Shown here in pieces: positions 23,915-36,361 of a stretch of DNA of 64,000 bases. A program made the position numbers and the translations under genes. This DNA comes from Dipteronia dyeriana (Eukaryota; Streptophyta; Magnoliopsida; Sapindales; Sapindaceae). The notes beneath the pieces are model-generated. The model saw nothing but the letters and a program-made list of their open reading frames with translations. It ran no database searches and had not been told where the DNA came from. How positions within the stretch are numbered: the stretch's first letter is position 1; every line of letters starts with the position of its first letter. The stretch is from contig CM065296.1 in assembly GCA_032871835.1 (NCBI GenBank), positions 113,098,146 through 113,162,145 of the forward strand. The letters are read 5' to 3'.

Positions 23915-23916
23915 AT

Positions 23917-25942
23917 TGAAAATTCTCTAAAACGAGTGTCTAAAAACCTAGAAAAGGAGGGGGGGCGAATAGGTTTTAATCAAGTTAATAACCAATAATT
24001 CTTGATTAGTCAATATTTAAAATTCACTCAACAAACAAATAAACAAAATCAAGTGTAAAGTACATAAATATAAAGAACACTTGAGATATACGTGGAAACC
24101 CTCCAACTGGGAAAAACCACGGGCTATTCTACTAGCCACACACGATCACAGTAATCCACTATATGAATAACAGGTTACACTCTCAAGTGATACTCACACT
24201 CTCACTCTCGATAACCTCATGCTATGGGCACGATCACTCGCCACTATTGATTCAATCCCTAGTGATATCCCCTGATTCACCATTGTTGATGTGAGCACCT
24301 CCTACTCTATCCATCGAATATTTTATAGTGGCACTTGGTCAATTGCTTGTCAACCCACCTTTGGTAGTAAGACTTTACTTGCTCGTGCAACTACACTCAG
24401 AAGCCACAATACTTTGACTCAATGAAGAGTATATGGTCTAAGTGTATATATGACACTATGCTCAAGTGTAATAATGTGTAAGACCAAAGACAAAATGCTT
24501 AACTAGATGTTGTAATGAAATTAAACAACCTAGCTATCAAACAATGCCTATATGCCCATATACAAGAACTCAATTGGATGTATAGATAAAATCTAACAAC
24601 CTAATTGTCAATGAAAGTCCAACCAACATAAGTTGTCACAACATGTAATCAAGGGCAATAATCATTCAATCAAAGAATGCAATTAATGAGGCAAACACAT
24701 AAATGTTCATGAGCTAGACTAGTTGCATAAGGCCATCCTAATCATCAATTAAACATACATGAACATATACGGATTAACTATTTAGGCAAAATAACCTAAT
24801 GATGCAAGCTATCAATAAACAAACTCAATCATGTCATAAAGACTCATAAATACACAATAAAATAGAGTCTAGGTATTTAATCGAGCAATAAAAACAACAA
24901 TAAATGAACTTTAATGTAGTTGTAGCTTACCTAGTCATGAAACATAGAAGACCCATGCTCAAATGATGATGAATGATGGAAGATGAAGATGGGTTTTGGG
25001 TTTGGTGAGTTAATTAATCTTCAATGGAGCTTTCTCTCTCAAGACTCTTTCTATCTCTCTCTAGGGTTTCTTTAAATTCAGAGGAGTAAGTGAAGAAGAA
25101 GTGATAAAGAGGTATATATAGTGGGGGTCACGGGCTAGAGGGAAAATACGTTTTTACCTAGAAATCAGGGTTTTGCATAAGACTTCGCACGAGGCTCATG
25201 TGAAAACTTGTCAAGCGAAATTTGTTGTCAAGATTTTTGCTTAAGACTTCGCTCGAGGCTCGAGCTAAATCCTCTCTCAACACTCCAACTTGAAATTCAA
25301 GCAATTCAAAATATGACCAAACGACTTCGAAACCTTTTGTATAATATACCGTTGGAAATGTATGAAATTCTAATTTCTACTTCAGTTAATAAAACATGAT
25401 TTGGATGTTTGTAGAAAGAGTTACGGTCATTTGAGTAACTAAAGGTCTGAAACGGACAACAACAGAGATGCCCTGCTTTAATGGTCACTTTGGAGATTTC
25501 AAAACCAATCTAAACGGTCATTGAAATATTACGAATAATATACCGTTGGAAAGGTATGAGTGTCTTGTTTATACAAAAAAATTTAAAACTCATTTTGAAG
25601 TATTGCATAAAAAGTTATGGTGACAAGACCATACAAAGGTCGGTTTTAAAAAACATTTAAATCATTGAAATCCACTCTTTTGAAACTAGACACCTTACTC
25701 CATATAACCAAACCAAGAGAAGAATGAGACTTTCTCAAATGGTCACTCAACGCTCTAAAATATAAAACTACACTTAATATATAAATGAAGTGCAAGTGTG
25801 ATTGTGACATGAATGCACCCAAGAGCAATAAGAAACAAATGCATGTCAATACAAATGCATGTAAGAGTGTGTGCCATATGTAAATGACACACACATATAA
25901 GCAATAGATAACACAAATGCAGGATGAAACAAAGCATGCATG

Positions 25943-25984
<42 letters not shown>

Positions 25985-26153
25985 CTCTAAACTCTTCAAG
26001 AGGTAAAGTTAAGTGAATATATCTTTGCTCTTAAAGTCATGGAGATACTTGGAAGATTGTCAAACACGGACTTAAGCTACCCATTACACAAACATCCCTA
26101 ATGTGGTGTGGTTTGTCATAAAATAAACCAATCATAAAATTGAGGTCCTTACA
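23917..26153 (-). repeat. SIRE-like 5' LTR, full length
   Basis: The LTR is about 2.2 kb with TG...CA ends. On the minus strand it has a TATA box (tatatata, 25113-25120), followed by a CT/GA-rich leader. A (GT)n microsatellite lies at 25945-25983. Its partner at 19559-20971 lacks the 24364-25194 part. Confidence 0.85.
25113..25120 (-). promoter_or_regulatory. LTR TATA box
   Basis: An isolated tatatata inside the 5' LTR, about 1.2 kb from its inner end, followed on the minus strand by a pyrimidine/purine-rich leader. It is absent from the 3' LTR because of the deletion there. Confidence 0.5.
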
Positions 26154-28290
26154 ATCTGCATGTGGCCGGGTTTAATCAGTGACACAGAATATTTGTCTAA
26201 CAACGTTGAACAACATTGGTTCTAACTTGACTGGTTGTTTTGTTTCCCGACCGCTTCGTTGTTTTTCAAGTAGTGTTCTTTTATGGACCATTTGGTTGGT
26301 ATTTAATTTATAGACGTTTGTCTTTTATTTGTCAGCTAAGTCATTAAGACGTCTCCATGTAGTCTGTTGATCAAGATTTGTTGCAATGGGGTTAATTTAT
26401 ATTATACTAACTTTACAAAAGATGCTAAGTTTTTATTGGCAACTGTTTCAAGTATAAATATTTTTTCCATTCAACTCTTGGTGCATCCCATCAGAAAATT
26501 ATGGCATGAAGGTGCCCTAACAATATTTTAATACACCCGGTTAGTTTCGGTGAGTGTACATTGCTTTTACAGCATATATGTTTGGCCCTCTCATTGGGCC
26601 TCCCAGGCACCCCTATTGGCATTGAGCGATTTTGGTGCCCCGAGATTGCTTTTGTAAATGAAATCAAAATTCAGAACACTTTTACTTGACTTCTTGGAAT
26701 TGTTCCCTCGAAGGGGCTTTATTGAATGCTATAAAATGATAACAACGAATTAGCTATTATGAAAGTAGAAAACAAATCAATTTCTAATCTAGTTAAAGAG
26801 AAATGTTTAAAGGTAAGAAATTTTCAAGGGTAGAAAATCTTCAAGGGTAGAAAATCTTCAATTATTGGACGTTGCATCGCCTGGACAATTCACCCCTCAT
26901 AGTTGGGTAAGACGGTATGCTCTATGGCCGGCTAACCCGACCACCTGGTATGGTCCTTCCCACTTATATGTCAACGACCCAGCTGGTTTTTCCTTGGTGT
27001 TGGGCGACACAATCCTAAGAACTACATCCCTGAGCTAGATTCTCCTTATCCGGACATGTGAGTTGTAATATATTGTTACCCTTTGCTGATAGACAACGTT
27101 CCTTATCCTCGACAAGTCTCTCATTTCCTCCAACTAATCTAGATTTTGTTCTAGCATCTTCACATTTGTGTCGGGGGTGAAAAGCATGTACCATTGGTGA
27201 ATTATGAAGTACTTCAACCATGATTACTGCTTCTGTCTCGAATGCCAGTGAATACTTCATACAACCTATCTGCCTAATTTCCTTTCTTATCATCAAGCTT
27301 GGCCTTCAGGGTGTGTTTGAATATTTTATGCATTGCCTCCGACTAGCCTTTGGTTTGAGGATGGGCTGGTGTGGCCTCGTAATTCTAAATACAAAAATCC
27401 CAGTACATTTTATTAATGTTGTCACTATCAAACCAGGTCCCGTTATTCGTGATTATGGTGCTTGGGATGCTAAATCGATGGATAATGTTCTTCTTCACAA
27501 AACTAGTCGTGTTTGCTTCAGTTATATACATCATGCTTCTGTTTCCACCCATTTTGTGAAGTAGTCTACGGCCACAATGGTGTGTTTTTCTCCTCCTTTA
27601 GTTGCTATTGGCATTGGGCCGATCAGGTCTACCCCCCACATGGCAAACAACCAAGGCGATGTTAAGTTTTTCAACTACTTAGGTGGCTTTTTGATGTCAT
27701 TGGTTATTCTCTAGCAATTGCCACACTGTTCTGCGAATGCCTTGGTGTCCTGGAATAGGGTTTGCCAGAAGAAGTCTTGTATGAGGGTCTTATGTTCTAG
27801 ACTTTTACTCTCGAAGTGATTCCTCCACACTCCTCTGTGGATGCTTTCTAATGTGTCTCCCTTCTGCCAGGCAAACACATCTCTGCAAAGCATTTGAAAA
27901 TCCTCTCATGTACAACTCTCCTCCGACCATCGAGTACATGGTGGCTCTATATATGAGGTGCTTTGCTTCAGTCACCTATGTTGGGAATGTTCCATCTTCT
28001 AGGTATTTCTTGATCATGGTCATCTATGTCGCTTGCCCTTCTTCGATTACCCCTACTTCTGGTACCTCCTCCTCGTCTTCGATACTAGGTCTTTTGAGGT
28101 GAACCACTGAGATAGTCTTCGACCATATGCTAGTGATTGATGATGTCAGTTTTGACAAAGCATCAGCCTTCTCATTCTTTTCCCTTAGGATTTGAGAGAT
28201 CCTATAGGCCTTGAATCTCCCAAGCAATACTCTGGTTATCTCCAGATAGGCGGCCATGTTGCTGTCCTTGGCATGGTACTCATCAAAGAG
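26154..28290 (-). mobile_element. Gypsy internal region, part 2 (3' region and pol end)
   Basis: This is the other side of the SIRE insertion. It holds a non-coding stretch (26154-26880) and then the end of pol on the minus strand. The element breaks off inside RNase H at about 28290, so the 5' LTR, gag, protease and reverse transcriptase are missing. Confidence 0.7.
26880..28290 (-). pseudogene. Ty3/gypsy RNase H and integrase remains
   Basis: Read downward on the minus strand: the RNase H end (DEYHAKDSN, MAAYLEITRVLLGRFKAYRI, LREKNEKADALSKL), the integrase zinc-binding region (GVWRNHFESKSLEHKTLIQD, AFAEQCGNC), then the DDE core (RRLLHKMGGNRSMMYITEAN, then RFSIPSTIITNNGTWFD, then ATPAHPQTKG) and the segment SLAFETEAVIMVEV that follows the core in Tat-group elements. 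Stops and frameshifts are frequent. The protein is non-functional. The strand and order match the 3' LTR at 14347-15137. Confidence 0.82.
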
Positions 28291-28529
28291 GCTAAGCTCA
28301 CTTGATATGTTGCATAAAAATAAAATACGTATATTTAAACAATTCTAGGAGGCTAAACTCGTCTAATATGTTGCATAAAAGTATATGCGTATATTTAAAC
28401 AATTCCTGGAGGCTAAGCTCACCTGATATGTTGCATACAAGTAAATGTGAATATTTAAACAATTCTAAGAGGCTAAACTCATCCGATATGTTGCTTAAAA
28501 CTAAATGCGAATATTTAAACAACATAAAA
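28288..28529. repeat. Four tandem copies of a 60-61-bp unit
   Basis: Units begin at about 28288, 28349, 28409 and 28469, each starting gaggctaa and containing gatatgttgc and atttaaacaa. The unit is a multiple of three, so open frames cross the array on both strands (28298-28537 minus, 28302-28532 plus). They have no protein resemblance. The array lies at the junction of the truncated gypsy RNase H and the copia leader. Confidence 0.85.
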
Positions 28530-28680
28530 TAAATCAAGAATTATATATAGGATCTGTTGATAGTATAAACCATTTTGTATACGGAACTATAAATAGAACA
28601 AGAATGTTGAGATGTAAGTAAATCACCCAATAAGACTATCAGAGGATCCTTTTTACTTACAACCAATCGTGATGATAACG

Positions 28681-29041
28681 TGTTGTAAATAAATGAATAA
28701 CATATAATGAAATAAATAAAGAGAAGCTGAGAGAGGTATAAGTATAACAAATAACAAACAAATAAACAGAGACGAGAGAGTTGAGGAGAATATTAACCGA
28801 TGAGTTTATGTATTGAACTTTTAGAGCAAAACTTGACAATGAATTTGGTCTCTATATTTATAGACTTGGGATGCATCGGCCACTAGCCTATTAGCATCAC
28901 TACTTACATTATCGATCAAATGCATCACTTAAACATTAAATAAAGTTTATCTATTCTAAACACTACACATGTGCTCATGGATCAAGTGGGGTTGTAAATA
29001 GTGTTAGGCGGTGGATACAATCGTGGTAAACCCACACAATA
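28681..29041 (-). mobile_element. Ty1/copia 5' LTR (outer element of the nest)
   Basis: Partner of 9895-10259, starting tgttgtaaataaatg. Just inside it the minus strand continues cgttatcatcacg, the leader usual next to the LTR in this copia group, which sets the orientation as minus. The TATA box on the minus strand is at about 28855-28862. The copia leader continues down to the tandem repeats at 28288-28529. Confidence 0.75.
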
Positions 29042-30267
29042 TTCGCAGCAGAATTTAAATACTTGCATATCTATATCTGTTAATATCTGTTAAATTAAGT
29101 CGTCGTGTTTAAGTTAGACAAAATTTAACAAGAAACGAATATACTGCTCATTTCAAATATTTTTTTTAAAAGTGTTCCGGTGAACCCAACATGACCATAA
29201 ATGAGGATATGTTACGAAAGTTATAGCCTGCCTGCTCCTTAAGTTTCGAGTATCAGAGTGTACCTAATTCACACAACATCTGGCCCTTATTTTACTGGGC
29301 TGTTGCACCTCTCTTTATGGACTAACCAAGGCTACTTAGGGCCTACAGCTGCTTGCACATAATGTGTAATGATATATCTTCCACGATTTTAAGTTTTTAA
29401 CATTGAACCTTAATGAGTCTATCAAAATTCAAAGGGAAGGGCTGGTTGGATTCCTGGTTGAGTCAGAAATTGGACAGTTCTATCTTTTATAAAATGTATG
29501 AATCATTAGAACCTCTTATCTGATTCAAATGCAACCAAAATGCATTAGTGACCAATATTCCATATGTCTTCCTTTACAGAGTCCAAAGAATAATTCAAAA
29601 TCTGTGTGAAAAATTGATATGCCAAAACAGACCCACAACTGTTGGCATTGCTCTAGCACATGGTTAGCTCCCGCCCAATCGACCGCAGCGGCCTTATTAA
29701 CACCAAGGTACCCAAAATCTAGGCACGTCCTTTTCCTACTGCCCAATAAAGTGACACTATAGACTTAAATGTCATTTGGAGAGCTTGTATCAATTAGAAA
29801 CAACAATAAATATACCACAAACAAGTCCCCACCAAGATGAAAATCAGTGTGAAGTATGCAGAGATTTATAAGCGAGGCAATATAATGAGCCATTTTATTT
29901 TTACCCCACCACAGAGGACCACTTTGCACCAATATTGCATTGCACTCGATCACAGTTCAGTCTACAATAACTGTCCCTCGGCTTTTCTTTTGATGTTTTC
30001 CTTATTATAATTTGTCCTTTGAGAAATCCACCTCATAGAAATCTCAAAACATCATATAAGCTAGAATGGTCCACATTAAGTTCTGTTTCCCTAGATTTAG
30101 TTGATTTGCATTACTTTTTTACCTTATAATGATTTCTGACAAATTTCTTTGGAACAATTTGTCATAAACTGTGAATTCTGATTACAGAAACCATAAGGAA
30201 TTTTGGGTCCATAATTAACACAATAAAATTAATTGGCTTTGAAAGTCAATAATTAGTTTGGCATTAC
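29042..30267. other. Intergenic DNA; unexplained GC-richer patch
   Basis: No gene recognised. A patch at about 29640-29715 is GC-richer than its surroundings (for example ccgcccaatcgaccgcagcg). It gives short open frames on the minus strand (29525-29746, 29765-29953) without family resemblance. Confidence 0.4.
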
Positions 30268-30355
30268 CTGTGAGAGGGACACCCAAAAAAACGAGACAAA
30301 GAAGAGCCCAGCCCACCACCAACAGCCCCATTGGATGCTCATCTTGTGGCTCCAT
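30268..30355 (-). CDS. Orphan candidate first exon with signal-peptide-like product
   Basis: From an ATG at 30353-30355 the minus strand encodes 29 residues: a short acidic start (MEPQDEHP), then a hydrophobic stretch MGLLVVGWALLCLVFLG and VPLT. It is followed directly by a gtaatg donor-type site at 30267. This is the shape of a secreted-protein first exon cut after the signal peptide. I could not find a convincing second exon within the next 1.2 kb on this strand, so it may be a relic, a small gene whose other exons I missed, or chance. No family is assigned. Confidence 0.22.
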
Positions 30356-33300
30356 TTACTAGTACACAACACTATCTACTGCTCTGCTGCCTCTGCAACC
30401 AAACCTGTACACATGCAAATATGTATATATTACAATCTTTTTGGTCTGGATAAATAGAAGAGGGTCCTTCACAATTATACCGTTCACGCATGTAATGTGC
30501 TAGTAGATGAATCAATATAAAATCGTCCCATATCACTCTAACTCAATCTTCTTCCCATCCAACGACGACAGTATAATGGGCCTGCATCATGAATATCGAT
30601 CGCATTGTTAATTGTGATTTGTCTGTTATTTTGGAATCAGATCACAGACTCCACCTTCATGCACCAATCATGCATGCATGCATATATGCTTGGCACCTAG
30701 AGATAGAGTGTGCGCGGTTAATAGATGTTTTTATTTTTTGTCGGATTAATTAGCTAGCGTGTTGTGTTCTACATTAAATATCTGCCTCTCCTAGCTAGAA
30801 CAAAATGTCTATTATTTTATTTTCATCTTATGTGATTCAATCATTTCGTGATCATGATGTGCAAAATAAATGTGAACACGTTCTTACAAGTAGGATGAAA
30901 TTATAATGTGGAGATAGATAGGTAGCAGTGTCGCATGCACGCAAGAAGTGATTGGGATGCCGGTTGGTGAAAAATGAATTTCTGGCTATGAATTATGTTG
31001 CCGTCGAAATTGAATTATATAGTTGCATTTTGATTTTTGATACTCGATCACTTCCAAGACCTGAATTTTATATTATTTAATTGAACGGGGACTGGGGAGG
31101 GTGGATGGATATTAGATATACACTAATGGGAAGTTCTCAACCCACCAAATATAAGTGGTGCTAGTGGTAGATTCATACCTCAATTGTCATACTTGTTAAA
31201 ATTTAAAGCAATAATGCTAATGCTATAACGATATATATATATATATATATATATCGTAAGTAGTGTGATAAATTTATTTGTAGTTATCATATTTTGATTG
31301 TAGTGATAATAATGTAAACTCTTTTTTTCAGCAAAGCAATCTTACATTCTCGTGTATCCAGGTGTGTATGATTAAATTCTTGGTACACCTTGAAAGCTAT
31401 GAAATATGATTGAATTGATCAATGATATCACATGGTTTGTCGTCAAATATTGACTGTGATGTGAGGGCATGATTGGGTTTAACATGAGGTGGAAAATGTG
31501 ATTGCTTCCACAGTGAACAAAGGCCTAACAAAAAAAGAAAAAAACTTTAATAGAAACATAAATGCTCTCACACTACACTAGGTCAAAAGGGCGAGCTTGA
31601 TTAAAGATGGCGATTGTCCATAAAAGAAGAGAGGTATGTTTCACTTGAATTACCATAGTATAATTTCACACGTTTTTTGTCTAAAATCCTGGTCAGTTCT
31701 AATGTAAAATGATAAATAATTTACTTTTACGGTGGTGACAATGAAGACCCGAATGAAAATAATGTACAGAATCCTGTAATTTCAATGAATTAACTCTTTT
31801 ATGAGTTATGAATTTCTTTATTTCATTTATCTTTTTAGATTGAAATAAACTTACTACCAAAAGCGAAAGACCAAAGAAGCAACAAAGACATTTCAAACAA
31901 AATCAAAAGATATTGTCTCCCAATTTCAACATTCTCACAACTTTAACCTTTTTCCCTTTTAGTTGGTGTATTTTCGCTGGATCTAATTGTATCCAAAATC
32001 TTTTTTAATCTTCTCTTACTCCTCCTTTTATAGTTTTATGTCCTTAATGCGGCTTAATTCATGTACTTTCTTTTTGGCTTCTCTTTTTTCATACGATACA
32101 TCTCTCCCTTTTTCTTTTCTTAATATTATTTTTGAATCAAAATTTGGCAGATTCGTCGAGAGAGCTTGTAGGGTTTTTCATTTTTTGTAACAAATCCCCA
32201 CAAAACACTATTAATGTACAAAAAGAAGAAAAAATAATACAAAATATGTAAAGACAACCCTATTGTGTAATTACAAGCTGTAATTCAAAACTAATTAAAG
32301 AGACCGCATGCTTATTACCAAATTGCACTCAAGCAATAATGTTGAAGAAGCCGGTAGATATAAATAGGGATGGAACAGGAGTTTAAAGTTAAAGGGTAAA
32401 ATGAAAAATACTTAAAAATTTATAGTACTAAAATATAATATATATATTTTTAAAAATTAATAAACTTTTTAACAATTTTTTTTTTCTTCATTGGGCTATA
32501 GAGTATAACCCGTTTTTGGTCTGCCCTTTATATGAAATTGGTCTAGCTGTATATCACCTACATTTACGATTTTGTGAGTGTGAGTTCAAAAAATACCTAA
32601 GATCGAAATTGTACATGACAAGGTCAATATGAACGAAAATGAGATTGGTTTATTTATATTTTATAATACTCCAACAGTCACTGTGCCTATAAAAAAAAAT
32701 TATATAAATCCCATGTTGAGTGTGCTTATATTAGATTTGAAGTAAAATTTAATAAGAAATCTAGAGAGGTGTGTATCTAATAATCTAAACGTTAGAGAAT
32801 AAAGCCAGTCATGATTCTGTTAATTAATTTAAAGTGGTAGAAAGCACATGCAGGCCTTGTTGAGGATTGTTTTTTTTAATTTTATTAGCGTCGGCAATTT
32901 TCTGAAGCAAGATCGATCGACTTGGAAAATTTGTTTGAAGTTTAGGTTAGTAAAGTATTGACTAGCGAGAGGGAAGACTTTCTTGTGTGAAGTTTTCTTT
33001 AGGTTCCTCCTCCATCAACTTGACCAGCATAAGAAGATGGTGATTCGTTCCTAAATAACTATTTATTTTTTCTCCATATATATATATTTTAATTAACATA
33101 TGTAAGACAAATTATGTCAGAAAAAAAATATTTCTTTAGTGACCCAAATGATCTTCTGATAAATCTATCTATAAAGTATATAAAATCAATTATCATCACA
33201 ATTATAGACTTATAGTACACAAATTCAAAACAAGCACTTACGACTTTAATAACATTGAATAACAGAGAATACATTTCCAACTTCCAAGGTTTGTATTAAT

Positions 33301-34952
33301 AAAATATATTAAGCCAAAAAATTAATAATTATATAATTATATTATATTTATATCAAAACTCGAACGAAAAGAGAATATATTTATGGAGTTAGTAGGTCAT
33401 ATGTTTCTTTTCCAATTTTTTATACGGATAAATAAAATTTTAGTTGCCTTTCATTCTCATAATCTCATCTTGACATCTTCTTCTACCTTTATCAAATAAG
33501 CAAATAAGTGAAATAATTTCCACAAGCACATCCAATGGAGTCTGAAATCTGAATGGTAGCTCTTAATTCTCATTGACTTTATCTCATCACTCATTAGTTT
33601 GGACTCTAAAATCTACATATGCTGCCTCAGAGTTCAAACTCGGTGCTTGGAAACATATCCCCCTAACCTCTAGTGACCACTGACCAAGTCCTAATTCACC
33701 AACTTGAAAAAAAAAACACTGTAATTGAACGAAATAAGATTGACCGATGTATCCCTGGTAGTGATATTTCCATCACACCTACATCATTAAATATGGGAGT
33801 TAGAATCGTACCTGCTTCTTTAACTCTCGAACTAATTATAATAGTTCAAATTTTGAAAACAAAGCAACAAGACATTGTATAACTTTACTTTTAACAAGTG
33901 ATAATATATTAATAATAGAATAGGGAACATAAACCTTCTTGTGCAGTTCATTATCGCTATCAAAGTAAGAAAAGTAGAATCATAATAAATACATGAGTGA
34001 AAGAAACAAGTCATTAATATATATAATTCCCAGTTTAAGCATTCTAGATATTGGGAATGAAAATAAAAGCTTATATAGAGTTATAGACTGAGAAAACCTC
34101 AACAAGAAGGAAGGTTTGAAAGCTTGCATCTTTAGGACTCTGTTCCTGCGTGTATTAATAGCCAGCAAAGCCAGATCAAAGACAAGAGAGCTAGCTTAGC
34201 AAGCAATAGCATACATGCATAAGCATGCTAGCTAGGTGGGGACTCGAAATATTGTATTTTGAATCTCGAAATGGATGGTATTTTACAGCTGGTGATCTCA
34301 CACTGAGTCCCAGTCATTTCACCCATTTCAAACAGTCCCAAAAATGAAGCTCATCAAACGAGGTCAAACAAAATGCCATTGAGTGGCCGACAACTTCTTC
34401 TTCCCTTCACATGCAAACAAAAAATTTCTCTTCCTGTTTGGTTTTTCCTGTGATTCTCTGTAAAACAATGAATCCTGAACATTTCTACTATTATATCTTG
34501 TATATATATATATATATAATATTCTAGCCGTTTACTATATACATGTAACATGTTTGTTATATGTTCATTAAAAAAAATGTACCCATCAATGAGGAATGAA
34601 TTATAAATAAATCAAAGTAAAATATTAATGCGAAGGACTCTTCATTACTATGTTCATGTTCTTTAAAACTCTCGTCCGGATAAAATGCAAACCATCTCTG
34701 CTTTCAAATTTCCATAACCATTGCCCGTAAAGAAACATATAATGTTCAGATTGGTCCTACGCATAATTGATCTTACGCATTCGTACCTGAATGGGGCTTT
34801 GGTCAGGAAAATGCATGAGATGGTAAGCAATTTAACTTGCATATAAAGAGAGAGAGAGAGAGAGAGAGAGAGAAGGGTTTGTCTATTATTACAGAGGCTA
34901 TATAAATATATAGTCAATGAGAAAATGAAAGTGGGGTGTGATTGATGAAGAG
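30356..34952. other. Long intergenic region
   Basis: AT-rich with a (TA)n tract at about 31231-31255, and (GA)n at about 34848-34873 just downstream of the cyclin gene. All open frames here are under 75 residues and none is recognised, apart from 34663-35088, which overlaps the end of the cyclin gene in another frame. I see no transposon with clear ends. Confidence 0.5.
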
Positions 34953-35259
34953 CTAGCGAGGGATGGTGAGAAAATCCACAGTGGTTGGGCTGAGCCTCTG
35001 TAGAATTAGCTGGTCCTGAGCCGCCGCTGATCTGTTTTTCTTGGAGAGAGACTCGGGTGAGGAAGACACAGATGGTGCCACGGCCCACGAGTCGTTGGAG
35101 CTGTCAGAGCTAAACGACACATCCATTACGCCGTTTGGACTGCCTGGCATCGAACCCAACTTGCGTTTTTTGGAATATTGGACTCTCACTGCCAATTCCT
35201 TTATCAGCTTGTTGCAATGCTCTACCTTGTCCTGTTTATACATCCATTAACGATTGAAT

Positions 35260-35303
<44 letters not shown>

Positions 35304-36361
35304 AATTTTACAGATTCAATAGGTAGAATTCATGATTAAATTGACACAACACCAACCTTATCGATTCCAAGCATGCCCAATAGCTGCTTTTCATATTCTA
35401 CTTCAAGACATGGTTGCAAGCTTTTGAAAACGTGTAGTAATGTTGCAGTGGCCACTACTGATGGGAGATATTGCATAAACCTAGAATCTGGACAAATTTT
35501 ACAACAAAACCATTACTTTCTGGGTTGATGATGGATGGTTCTTCAGATTAGTGTTTATGAGGGACTATTGAATCAATGAGACAGACAAAATGAAAGAATC
35601 TGATTGGTTACCTGAAATGACAGAGAGGAGGATTTGCTCACATCTCTTGAGAAATTCCCAGCAGAGATAGTCCTTCAAGCCAATTCTCCTTGTAATATAA
35701 TCAAGAAAAGACAGTGGGGTTACAGGATTCATCTTCCATTGGAGAGTGGAGAGGATCAAAATCTCCATTCTCTGGATAGTTTTGGCCTCAAACATATATC
35801 TACTATCCTCCACCTACACAAAACAAACAACCCCACATTAACAAATTACAAATCGTCACAACCACTTAGAAAAAAAAAATCCAATATGAGAAAACATACT
35901 TGTAGGTCCAACAAGAGGGGCACTTGTGTCTCCTCCACCTTTGCAGCAAGAGATAGACAAGACACAGCAACAAGTTGGGTCATCCATGGCTTCTCTGACT
36001 GGAACTGGAAGCTGAAGAGGAACCTATCAAGATAGTTGACTGCAAGAACAGCGGTAAGACCATTGAAAGAGTAGTGAGCATTGACCTTCAGCATCCAATC
36101 TACAGCCTCAACACGAACCCTAGCAAGAGATGGATTTACTTCTAGTTTTTTACAAAGTTGGTTTGATTCTTGTTTTGACAAAAGGGTTGAAAGTTCTTCA
36201 TCTTCCCAATACAAATCTTGTTCAAGCAAATCTGGAAATGGGTTCTGTTTATTATTACTAAAGCAGTCAGCTTTGACTTCCTCATCGTCCTCCCAATTCT
36301 CTTCAGAGCAGTAGAGAGAGTCCAAGAGAAAAAATGCAGAGTTTAGTTGCTGTGGAGCCAT
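34953..36361 (-). CDS. CYCD3: D-type cyclin, CYCD3 group
   Basis: Four exons join in phase: 36361-35900, 35813-35612, 35487-35357 and 35231-34953, giving 357 residues, normal for CYCD3. The N-terminus carries the retinoblastoma-binding LxCxE motif as LYCSE (residues 16-20). The cyclin box includes [60 protein letters not shown] and [13 protein letters not shown]. The C-terminal cyclin fold follows ([14 protein letters not shown] segment, [15 protein letters not shown]), then a Ser-rich tail. All introns have GT and AG ends: donors gtatgt, gtaacc and gttggt, acceptors tgtag, tccag and aacag. In plants CYCD3 proteins bind CDKA to phosphorylate RBR in the nucleus and promote G1/S entry in response to cytokinin and sugar. 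Intron 3 has a (TA)n tract (35262-35301). The exact paralogue is not decided. Confidence 0.95.

Larger units (their letters stand above)
19559..26153 (-). mobile_element. SIRE-like Ty1/copia retrotransposon lacking pol
   Basis: Two direct repeats (19559-20971 and 23917-26153) with TG...CA ends flank a 2.9-kb interior. The tRNA-Met primer binding site tggtatcagagc lies on the minus strand at 23903-23914, two bases inside the upper LTR. The flanks atcta (19554-19558) and atctg (26154-26158) look like a 5-bp target duplication with one change. The interior holds gag remains and, near the lower LTR, purine-rich ggggg stretches (about 21240-21375) typical of the region after pol in SIRE elements. 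No protease, integrase, reverse transcriptase or RNase H is present, so it is either internally deleted or a non-autonomous form. Confidence 0.85.

Noticed and set aside
28298..28537. Open frames on both strands over the 60-bp array
   Set aside because: They follow from a repeat unit of a length divisible by three. No family resemblance.
34663..35088. 141-residue minus-strand frame
   Set aside because: It overlaps the last cyclin exon in another frame and then runs through the GA microsatellite in the downstream region.
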